Assembly (NCBI RefSeq): GCF_910594005.1
Contig: NC_057820.1
Span: 253,001-317,000, forward strand
DNA: 64,000 nucleotides
Direction: 5' to 3'
DNA from: Cervus elaphus
Lineage: Eukaryota > Chordata > Mammalia > Artiodactyla > Cervidae
The notes beneath the pieces are model-generated. The model was not told where the DNA came from, searched no databases, and was given only the letters and a program-made list of their open reading frames with translations. Position numbers and translations under genes: made by a program. Positions 45,601-57,600 of the stretch are shown here, piece after piece (positions within the stretch are counted from its first letter, which is position 1; each line of letters begins with the position of its first letter).

Positions 45601-48600
45601 AGGTTAAAGCGGGTGCCTTCAGCGGGGAGTGGGGGGACGGCGTCTTCCGTGCAAACTGCAGTGAAAATAACCAGGACAGAGCCCGCTCTTGGTGGCACTC
45701 ACTGTCAGGGATCAGGGGAGGATCACTGGGCCCTCACGGCGATGCTGCTGAGAACGCGGAGGTGTCACACCTCCCCGTCTGGCACCTCCCCGTCTGCGGG
45801 CTTCTCTTAGCGTGCCTTGACTTGGAAGCTCCAGTGGTCCTCACACTCCCTGATGGAACAGTTGTCTCATCAGCGTCAGAATAAGAAAATGTCCGCCCTT
45901 GGCTGTCACTCAGCATGATTTGGGAGGCCCTGGACCCAACAATCGGGAGATAGGAACGCGAGCTGGGCGTGCTATGACTCTTGGGGCACACGCATGTGAC
46001 TCGGCTCCTCGAGGTGCTGAGACCCCTTTTCCAGTGGTAGGACCAGCGTGTCAGAGTCAGAGGGTGGGTGGCTTTGTTCAGAAAATTAGTAAGAACTTTA
46101 AGGCAGCCTAGCAATAAATGTGAGAGACCAAAACAAAGATACCAGAACCTTCTGGAAGAACACAGAGAAAATTGCATAATTGGGTGTTCCTGGATGGAAG
46201 GTTGACCTTAGGATTCGAGTTCTTCTGAAATTAATCTCAGTGGTTGTGACTGTAATCAATTTTATAAATAGGAATGTAACCAACTGCTTCTGAAGCTCAT
46301 CTGAGAGAGGAGAAAGTCGGCAATAGCCATGAGAACTTAGGGTCTTGGCTGCAGCAGAATATATGTGTAACATATCCATGCACACACATTTATGCATATA
46401 GGCTCCTTAGGAGACACTGAGATTCAGTTCCAGATGATTGTAATAAAACAAATCATGAGTTTTTTTATTTCCCAGTGCATATAAAAGCTATGCTTCCACT
46501 ATATTGTGGTCTATCAAGTGTGAGGTTTTGTTATATCTAAAAAACAACATTATTTAGTTGCTAAGTTGTTCCCAAGTCTTTTGCAACCCCATGAACTGTA
46601 ACCCTCCAGGCTCCTCTGTCCATAGGATCTCCCAGGCAAGAATACTGCAGTGAGTTGCCGTTTCCTTCTCCAGGGGATCTTCCCAACCCAGAGATCGAAC
46701 CCACATCTCATGCATCTCCTGCATTGCAGGCAGATTCTTGACCACAGAGCCACCAGGGAAGCCCTCAGAGGGGAAAGAAAAAAAGATACATTCCTTAATT
46801 AAAAGATACTTTATTGCCAAACAGTGCTAGCCATCATCTACCACAAACATTCAATTCATAAAAAACACAGTATCTGTGAAGTGCAATAAAGCAAAGTCTG
46901 CCTATGTATATATTCTGACATATGGCAGCTCAGTGGTAAAGAACCTGTCTGCAGTGCAGGAGATGCACGAGACGTGGGTTTGATCCCTGGGTTGGGAAGA
47001 TCCCCTGGAAAAGGAAATGGCAACCCACTCCAGTAGTCTTGCCTGGGAAATCCCATGGACAAAGGAGCCTGGTGGGCTGCACTCTATAGGGTTGCAAAAG
47101 AGTTGGACACTACTGAGCAACTAAACACACATACATATATATATTTAAGAAGTGAAATATATGTGTATATATGCACACTGACATTTATTACAGACATGAT
47201 TAGCATAGTGTGGTTGTAAGGATAGAATAGCGGAACCTTAATTTTCCAGTTTATATGCTTCTGTGTTGTTGAAAACTTTCCCCGGGTGCCACAGGAAGAG
47301 AAACATCTCTGAAGTGTGGGAGGGTGCTCCAATGTGTCTCAGTGAACAGAGAGAAGAACAAACACTGGGGTGCAGGACACCTCCCTGGGGCCCATGTCTC
47401 CGCCTTTCTACGTCCTGTTGGACTTGGAAGTCTCGCTGGGGCCTGGGTCAGGCTGCTGGCCCAGCCTCTTCAGGTGCAGGGTGGGCCATCTTGTTAACCC
47501 CTGTTCTGTCAGTTTTAAACCTTCAGCGTTTATCTTTATTGTTACTAAATTTTGCCTTTTTTATCACAAACATGCCAAAGAGGTGTCTGTGTGATTGGTT
47601 GCTCTCAGAGGAGCCAGCAGGCTGTCCCGGGAATGGGGGCACAGGCCCCACTGCGCCCCTTTGAGGCCACACGTCCACGCCAGTCTGCGCCTCGCGCGCT
47701 GTTCTGTTGTTGGCCCCAAGGAAGGCAGAGCGGGGGTGGCTGTGGCCCGAGACAGGGGCCTGCTGGGGCCCCCAGGTGTGAGGAGCAGGGGCGGGACAGG
47801 GCCTGCAGGGAGGGAAGGCTGGGGGCAGGGCGGCCAGGCTGGAGCCAAGGGTGGGCGGGGACTGGGCGGCAGGGCCTTGGGCAGGTGGTGGTGCAGGTGC
47901 CCGGAGCTTGGCCTGGGACGCACCCAAAAACCTGGGGGACCTGCTGGGCTCTACCGACCTGGGTCCTGCGTCTTCATGTTTATGATGTAGCCACAGACCA
48001 TAGACACTACAGAACAGGTGCCTTTTCTCAGTTAAAATTGACTTCTGAGCTTGTTTTTGAGGTGTGTCACGCGGCCACTTCGCACGGGGGCCATGTGACG
48101 TGGTGCCACGGTGGGCCCTGCGGTGTGTCCTGGGCGCATGCACGGCTCAGGCCTCGGAACAAGGATCCCACTGGTTTCTGACTGGTGTTCCGACTATTCC
48201 AGCCCTCACAGACTCCTGGGTGCTGGCCTTGGTCTTCCTGGCACATCTCCACGCACTGTTTGTGCCACACTCCGGGGTCTGTGATCTGTTTGGTTGCCCG
48301 TCCACCTCTAGCTCCTCGGGCGGCCCTTGCTTCCTTCACGAGGATTCTTGCTGTGTTCATGGGTGTGTGTTGCATGTTCTGATGTAATCATTTCACAGGA
48401 ACTGTGTGTATCTGTTTAGCTTTGGTATCAAGGGGAGAAGTCTCAGAGCTGGAGATAGTCTCTCTCTCCCATTTTCATTTTCTAGGAAAGTTTGTATAAG
48501 ATTGAGAACATCCATTTTATTGAATATTTTGTTTAAACTTCCCATGAAGCCATCAGATCTTAGTTAATTTTTTTGAAGATGGGTCGGAAGATTTTAAACT

Positions 48601-51600
48601 ATACATTAAATTTCCTTAATGATTTTAATCCTTCTCAAATCTTTTGTTCCTTTTTTAGATTATTTGGTAAGTTATATTTTTTCTAGGAAAGTTTCTACTT
48701 GGACTTAGGTTTTCACAGAATTCTTTTGTCTGTCTTTGGACTTTGCCAAGTGTCTGGTTATTTCTCTATTGCTCTTCCTAGTATCCCACTGGTGTCTCCT
48801 GCTTTTTTGGTCATTCTTGCCAGAGATGGAGCCACATTCTTTTCTGTTAATCATTCCTTCTTTCTGCTCTGTGTTCCCTTTTGTTCCTTCTCTACTTTCT
48901 TGAGTTGAACATTCTTTAATATATGCATTGGAAATTTTGAACATCAAATCTTACAAACAAGGCTGCAGTAATCAAGACATTGTGTTGCAGTTGTTAAGGT
49001 AGATTTTTTAATCATTGTGGAGTGTGGAAATAAGCCCTTAGATTCAAGGTTATTTGATTCCAGCACAGGTGCCATGGCCCTTCCTGAGGAAAGAACAGTG
49101 TCTTGGATGGTGCTGGGACAGCTGGACACCCACGTGCAGAAGATTCACTCAGTGCCCTTGCCTCTCACCACATGGAAAGTGAAAGTGAAAGTCGCTCAGT
49201 TGCACCCAGCTCTTTGCGACCCCACGGACTATACAGTCTGTGGAATTCTCCAGGCCAGAATACTGGAGTGGGTAGCCTTCTCCTTCTCCACGGGATCTTC
49301 CCAACCCAGAGATTGAACCCAGGTCTCCTGCATTGCAGGTGGATTCTTTACCAACTGAGCTATCAGGGAAGCCCAAGTTAACTCAAAATGTAAGGGCTCA
49401 AACCTGGAAACTTTTCAGGAAGACATGAGGGAAACTCCTTAGCATCTTGGGTTAGGCTTGTAGTTCTCAGATTCAAAACCAAGAACACAACTCAGGAAAG
49501 AAAACTGATGTAAGAAAATTCATCAAATGAAGAAATACTGCTCTTGGGACGCCCTGGTGGTCCAGTGGCTGAGATTCTGTGCTTCCCCTTTGAGGCACGG
49601 CTCAGCCGCTGGTCAGGGAGCTGAGATTCCTCAAGCCACATGGCGCAGCCAAAGGGAATTGCTACTCTTCAAAAGACACTACTGGGAAAAATTTAAAAGA
49701 CCACAGACTGGGAGAAAATATTAGCAAATGACATTTCTGAAAAGGACTTTTATCTAGGATATATGTAACTCTTAACTCAATAAGAAGATGAACAATCCAA
49801 TTAACAAATCGGCAGACATTTTATCAAAGAAGAATTACAAATGTTTAATAGTCACATTCCCTGGTAGCTCAGCTGGTAAAGAATCTACCTGCAGTGCAGG
49901 AGACCTAGAAAGATACCCTGGAGAAGGGAAGGGCTACCCACTCCAGTATTCAGGCCTGGAGGATTCCATGGACAGAGGAGCCTGGCAGGCTACAGACCAT
50001 GGGGTCTCAAAGAGTCAGATTTGACTGAGCAACTTTCACTAATAGTCACATGAAAAATGTGTTCAACATCATCAGTCATTAGGAAAATGCAAATTAAAAC
50101 CATAATGAAATAGCATTTTACACTCACAAGATGGCTGTAATCAGAAAGATGGTGACAGGTGTCGGCAGGAAGGTGGAGAAGTGCGAGGTGCTGCCGTGCA
50201 CTTGAGTCTCCGCACTTGACTGTGTGAAAGAAGTCAGATGGGAAGACTCCATTGTATGATCCCATCTGTAGACTGTCCAGGAGAGGCTGGTCCACAGACG
50301 CAGGCCAAGGGTGGCTGCCCGGGTGGGGCGGATTGACCACCGAAACTGCGAGGGTCTTTATGAGGTGATGGGTCTGACCTCAGACTGTGTGGCGTGGTGG
50401 TTGCACAACTCTAAGTTGACTAAAACTTACTGAATTGTATACTTAAAACATATATGTAAATTATACTGCAACGAAATCGTTAAAAAATCACAAACATGCT
50501 TTTAACTTAGTGCTTTTAAATAAGTAATACATTTGAGTACTTCCTGATGGTTCAGTGGCTGAGACTCCCCTGCAGGGGCCCCAGGTTCAACCCCTGGTCT
50601 GGGAAATAAGGTCCTGCATGTGGGACAGTGTGGTCAGAAACACAGATAGGTAATGCACTTACCCGGTCCCGAGGGCAGTGTGCGGTGAGAGGGGTGTGTG
50701 TCGCTGTCCCGAGTCCCCCTCGTAGGGTGCACTTCGTGGTCACTCCCGTGCTTGCACAGACTGGGCTTTCCAGAGTGCTCTGCAGCTCTGACGGCCCAGC
50801 CCACGGCCTCCTGCTCCTGCTGCTGGGGGCCTGTGGCTTCTTCCGCTTGTCTCCCCTAAACAGCAGCAGGGCTCTCCTGCTGCCCGGGCGCCTCCTTAAC
50901 CCCAGCTAGTCCGTCTGCTTCGGGCTCTTTCTTCCTGAGCTGCTGCTTCTCGTTTCTTGTACTTGTGTTCTGTCTTCGTGTGCTGGTGACATCATTCCAC
51001 TTCCTCTCTGAATGATAGTTTGGTTCTTCCTTTCTGGCGACACGGTGGGAAGCCCCGTGACTGGGCTCAGCTCCTGAGCACCAGCCCCTCGTGCAGACCC
51101 ACCCGGCCCCCTGGGCCTAGGTCCCCGGTGCTCGGAGGGGTCCTTAATGTCTGGGTGCAGATTTCCTCTGATTTCCTTTGTTTCAGATTCTTTTGCTTCC
51201 TGGCATTGAGGACTTAATGTCTTGCATCATTTGGGGGCATCCTTTTGCCTTTATTTTCTCTTTTTCTTCTGGCCTCTTGTGATTTTCAGACTCTGGTCTG
51301 TCTTCATGTGTCTTACCTTTCCTTTGTTTTCTTATTTTAATTGATACCTCAGTGTCTATACTTCTTTTGGGGAATTTGTTCACATTGATCTTTCAGAAAA
51401 TTGATCTGCGTTCAGCTGAGACTAATCTGTGGTTTGACCAGCCATTGAGTTTTTAATTTGAATGAATGTTTTTTATTTTTAGAAGTTATATTTGAATATC
51501 TTTTATTCAAAAGATACCTGCCTGTTCTTTATTCATAGTTATATTCATAGTTATACTTTTAATTCCTTCTTTCATATCTAGTAATTTTAGACACATATAC

Positions 51601-54600
51601 TTCAGTCGTTAATGATTCTTCTCTTGTCTGAGTTTTGGCACACCCTAACCATTCCTGGAGAAAGGCTCGCCCCTGAGTGAGGCGAGGCGTCTCAGGTGGG
51701 GCCAGCTCAGCAGTGCAGCGTGGCCAGGCTGTCCCTCTGCTGCGTCTGCCATCTGGAGTCGCTTTACTTAGTTTGTTGTCTTGAAGTTCCTTGTCACACG
51801 CTGAGTACTCTGACCCTAACCGTGAACTTGAGACTTGGTGCTTTTGCTCAGAGTCCTCTGCCCTCTAGTGAGCTGGCGACGCATGCTGCCTCCTGGTGAC
51901 CCTCTCTGGATGAGGGGTCCATGGTGCCGCCACGTGTGATGTCTTTGCTGAGTCCTCCGCCCTCTAGTGAACTGGCCGAGCGTGATGTGCCCTTTGGTGG
52001 CCCTTCCTGGGTGTGGGGGCCGCGGTGGCTGCTATGTGATGTCTTTTCTTGTCATTCCTGCGGAACACTTGGCCTCTGTGGCGACGCGTGTATGTCCTGC
52101 CAGCTAGAAGCTTTTACAACAGGATTTCCACCTTTGCCGGTTTAACTCTGAGGCTAGCATGTACTGCCACAATAAATAAATAATTCTCGGGTTTACTTTA
52201 AAGAACTGTATTAATAAAACAGAATTAATAGTTAGATTGTTTTTCACAAAATGGTAAAAATAAACAGATTTTAAGATAGTGCGTTTAGGTCAAAACAGAT
52301 TTATGATTTCCAAAACGTCTGCAGTTTTAGGTTTAACAGGATCGGTAGATGGCTAGGAAAGCCTCCGGGGAGCAGCCCCGTGGCGAGCTTCGGTGCACCT
52401 CCCCAGCTGAGCCCTTTCTCTCGCAGGTAAGCATCTGTCTGGAATGCAACAGCAGCAAACTGCGGGGCTTGAAGCGAAAATGGATCCGCTGCTCAGCCCA
52501 GGCCACAGTCCTGCATCTGAAGAAGTTCATTGCCAAAAAACTTAACCTCTCGTCTTTCAACGAGGTAAACAGAAACTGTAATGAGTCACTTCTTATTTGT
52601 AGAAGTGATACTTCTGAAGTTCTTTGGATTTGTTTGCTTTTTACAATTTTGTTTGGAGATTTTCAATCAGAAAAAAAAAGTCTTATGTGTTGAGTACTCC
52701 CAGTTAGTGTGATAGTAAATAGTGATGAAGGCAGTGGAGGCCCAGAACCCATGAACATGGAGGCCAATGCTAAGAGAAGAGGCGATGCCAATGGGATGGC
52801 AGTGAGATGCGTTACAGATTTTCACCGCAGGAGAGATTCTGGTCTTTAATTTCACAAACAGATAGATGGGGATGGATAGAATGGGTGGGTAGACAGAGAA
52901 GATACTTCCAAGTTCTGATGAATGCTGAGACTAAAATAAAACCTGTGCAGAGCAGAGCGGTCCCAGAGGGAGAGCAAGCACACTCGCTAGGGGTCTCGGA
53001 CGCCCTCCTGAGGGCATTCGCTTCTGCTCACGCGTGGCTTGTCTGCAGGAGCTGGCCGTGCAGAAGCGTCAGGAGAAGGCCCTGTGGGATGTAAAGCCAG
53101 GGACTCATGATGAAAACAGCCCTCAGGCTGCGAGGAAAGTGGTGTTGGGGTTCGGAAAAGGAAGCAGGAGAGGCCAGTTGGGGGGAGTCTGGCAGAAGCC
53201 CCAGGAGAGTGGGCCAGTGAGGACAGACAGAGGAGGCCAGCTTCTGAGATGTATGTCAGAAAAGAATGGGTTGGACATAGCCCCCCACGGAGCTGTGCCC
53301 ACACCCCAACCCCACAACCTGTAATCATGACCTTTTTGGAAAAAAGATCTTTCCAGATGTGATGAAGTTAAGAGTCTTTAGCTGAAATAATCCTGCATTG
53401 ACCCTAAATCCAATGACATGTGCCCGTACAAATGTGAGGGAGAGGGAACTATGAGACACACAAAGAGGAGAACACGGTGTGAAGATGGAGACAAGATTGG
53501 GGTGATGTGACCACAAGCCAAGGGATGCCTGGAGCCCCCAGAAGCTGGTCTGGTTTCTTCTATAATAAAATGTTAGAGGAGAGGGATGAATTCAAGAATG
53601 AACTGCCAAACAAAAAGGAACCTACAGCCTATCCAGATTGTAAAAAGATGGTAATATTAGGAATTTGACTGTTAGAAAAACACTCTAGAGAGAAGGCCAA
53701 GTGTGTAGCTGTTCAACCTTTTGCTAAAGGGTTTAGTTGTTTGACTCACGGTGGCTCGGCTGTCTCATGGGAGGAGTAGAGAGGAGTTATCCGAGAGAGA
53801 GCCACAGAGGATTTTCATGTCAGTGGCCTGGATCTGGGACATACCTGGGAGACCCACAGTGTTTTTAAGAATGTGGCAGAACCACCACCAGCTTGGGCTG
53901 AAGGGGACAGAGACAGGAAGAAATGAGAGAAGGCTATCAGACTTCCAAAATTCTACCAGCAGGAAATAGGCTGGTAAGAGCTGCTCAGCTGCCAAGGTGA
54001 GCCACCCCAGAGGGTGAGGCCAACACGGGCCCAAGAGAGCAGAACCTTGACCCACAGTGATGTGTTCTCAGATCTTGAGATCAAATGGAACTTCCATACT
54101 GGATTTCAAATGGTATGGAGACCAGTGATGTCTTTATGCCTTCTAATATAGCTCCCTTTTGGACTAAGAATACCTATCCTGTCCCACACTTGGATTTTGG
54201 AAGCAAATAATGTGTTTTCTAGTTTCACAGATCCGCAGTTGGAGGCTTCCCTGTTAGCTCAGGCGGTAAAGCATCCTACCTACAGTGCGGGAGACATGGG
54301 TTCGATCCCTGGAGAAGGGAGTGGCATTCTTGCCCACCCCCACCCCCCAAAACAGATCCGCAGTTGGAGAGGAATTTTTCCTCGGGATGCATCATACTCA
54401 GAGTCTCACCCATAGCTGATTCCTGTGATTTAGAAAATAAGCTCTGAGAGTTTGAACTGATGATGTGAAGTTGAGATTTGGGGTTCTGGAGTTGATGCTA
54501 GAGTGGCTTGAGTCTCTTTGAGCTAAAAAAATGCATGCGGGGTGGATGTGGGTTTTATGGGGTCAGAAGGCAGACTGTTGTAGGTTAAGTGGTGACCCTG

Positions 54601-57600
54601 CAAAAAATATACATTCACTTTGTAATCCTGAGAACATCTGAATACATCTTTATTTGAAAAAAGGTTTTTGTAGACATGCGAAGAATGTTGGAGTGAAGAG
54701 ACCTCCTGGATTATTGTGGTGGGCTGTAAATCCAGTGACTGGTGTCCTTAGAAGAGCAGAAAATCTCAGTAGATTTTCAAGGATGTTATACAAAGTATCT
54801 TCTCATACCACAGCTGCATGAGGTTAGAAATAAATAACCAAAGGAAAACTGGAAAATTCACAAAATTGTGGAAATTAAGCAACCAGTGGATCAAAGGAGA
54901 AATCAAAGAGTGATTAGAAAATACTTAGAGACAAATAAAAACAAAAATCCAACATACCAAAACTAATGATGCAGTGAAAACAGTACTAAGGGGGAGGTTT
55001 ATAGCTGTAAACAAGGAAAGATCTCAAAACAAGGAAGATCTCAAATCAGCAAACTCAGTTTACAACTTAAGGATCTAGAAAAAGACTAAGCTAAACCCAA
55101 AGCTAGCAGGAAGAAAAGAATAATACAGATTAGAGCAGAAATAAACAAAATAGAAAATAGAAAAACAATAGAGAAGATCAGCAGTTTTTCAAAAAGATCA
55201 ACAGTATTGACAAACTTTGAGCTAGAGGGGCTAAGAAAGAGGACTTAAGTTATATAATCTGACATGGAAGTAGGGACATCACTTCTGTTTCTTCAGATAT
55301 AGATTTTCAGAGAGCACTCTGAGCAGTTGTGTGCCAGCAGATTGGATGACCTAGATGAAATGGACAAATACCTAGAAACACAAGGCCTACCACGACAGTC
55401 ACAAAGAGATAGGAGATTTGAATAGACCTGTAACTGGTAAAGGAGATTGAATCACCAATCAGAAAATCTTGCAACAAAAAAAAATCCTGGACCTGATGGC
55501 TTCCCTGAATTCTACCAAGCCTTTAAAAAACTAATTTCAATCCTTCTCAAACTTTTCTAAAAGACTGAAGAGGAGAACCACTTTCTAACTCATTTCATGA
55601 GATCAGCATAACCCTGAGAAAGCCAGATAAAGACACTACAAGAAAACTGCACAATATCCCTTGTTAACATTGATGCAAAAAATTCTCAACAAAATAGTAA
55701 TAAACAGAATTCAACATATTAAAAGGATTTACACACCATACCTAAGTGGGTTTCAAGGGATTAGATTTGATACAGTGCCTGAAGAACTATGGATGGAGGT
55801 TTGTGAAATTGTACAGGAGTCAGTGGTTGAGATCATCCCCAAAAAAGGAATGCAAAAGGCAAAATGGCTGTCTGAGGAGGCCTTACAAATAGCTATGAAA
55901 AGAAGAGAGGCTAAAGGCAAAGAAGAAAAGAAAAGATATACCCATCTGAATGCAGAGTTCCCAAGAATAGCAAGGAGAGATAAGAAAGCCTTTCTCAGTG
56001 ATCAATGCAAAGAAATAGAGGAAAACAATAGAATGGGAAAGACTAGAGATCTCTTCAAGAAAATTAGAGATACCAAGGGAACATCATGCAAAGATAGGCA
56101 CAATAAAGGACAGAAATGGTATGGACCTAACAGAAGCAGAAGATATTAAAGGGAGGTGGCAAGAATACACAAAAGAACTATACAAAAAAGATCTTCATGA
56201 CCCAGATAACCACGATGGTGTGATCACTCACCTAGAGCCAGACATCCTGGAATGCAAAGTCAAGTGGGCCTTAGGAAGCACCACTATGAGCAAAGCTAGT
56301 GGAGATGATGGAATTCCAGTTGAACTATTTCAAGTCCTAAAAGATTTGCTGTGAACGCGGCACTCAATATGCCAGCAAATTTGGAACACTCAGCAGTGGC
56401 CACAGGACTGGAGAAGGTCAGTTTTCATTCCAATCCCAAAGAAAGGCAATGCCAAAGAATGCTCAAACTACCGCACAATTGTACTCATCTCACAGGCTAG
56501 CAAAGTAATGCTCAAAATTCTCCAAGCCAGGCTTCAACAGTACATGATCCATGAACTTCCAGATGGTCAAGCTGGATTTAGAAAAGGCAGAGGAACCAGA
56601 CAGAGTTCAAATTGCCAACGTCTGTTGGATCATCGAAAAAGCAAGAGAATTTCAGAAGAAAAAAAAAATCTGCTTTGTTGACTATACCAAAGCCTTTGAC
56701 TGTGTAGATCACAACAAAATGTGGAAAATTCTTCAAGAGATGGGAATACCAGACCACTTTACCTGCCTCCTGAGAAATCTGCATGCAGGTCAAGAAGCAA
56801 CAATTAGAACCGGGCATGGAACAAAGGACTGGTTCCACATTGGGAAAGAAGTACATCAAGGCTGTATATTGTCACCCTGCTTATTTAACTTATATGCAGA
56901 GTACATCATGACAAACGCTGGGCTGAATGAAGCACAAGCTGGAATCAGGATTGCTGGGAGAAACGTTAGTAACCTGAGATACGAAGATGACACCACCTTT
57001 ATGGCAGAAAGTGAAGAAGAACTAAAGAGCCTCTTTTTTTTTTTTTTCTAAAGAGCCTCTTGATGAAGGTGAAAGACGAGAGTGAAAAAGTTGGCTTAAA
57101 ACTCAACATTCAGAAAACTAAGATCATGGCATCTGGTCCCATCACTTCATGGCAAATAGATGGGGAGAAAAGTGGACACAGTGAGAGACTTTAGTTTCTT
57201 GGGCTCCCAAATCACTGCAGATGGTGATTGCAGCCATGAAATTAAAAGACGCTTGCTCCTTGGAAGAAAAGCTATGACCAACCTAGACAGCATATTAAAA
57301 AGCAGAGACATTACTTCACCCACAAAGGTCTGTCTAGTCAAAGCTGTGATTTTTCCAGTAGTCATGTACGGATGTGAGAGTTGGACTGTAAAGAAAGCTT
57401 AGTGATGAAGAATTGATGCTTTTGAACTGTGGTGTTGGAGAAGACTCTTGAGAGTCCCTTGGACTGCAAGGAGATCCAACCAGTCCATCCAGAAGGAAAT
57501 CAGTCCTGAATATTCATTGGAAGGACTAATGGTGAAGCTGAAACTCCAATACTTTGGCCACCTGATGTGAAGAACTGACTCATTTGAAAAGACTCTGATG

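Noticed and set aside
47523..48181. Overlapping frames of about 200 codons on both strands
   Set aside because: A mirror-image pair from GC-rich intron sequence, without recognisable domains or splice signals.
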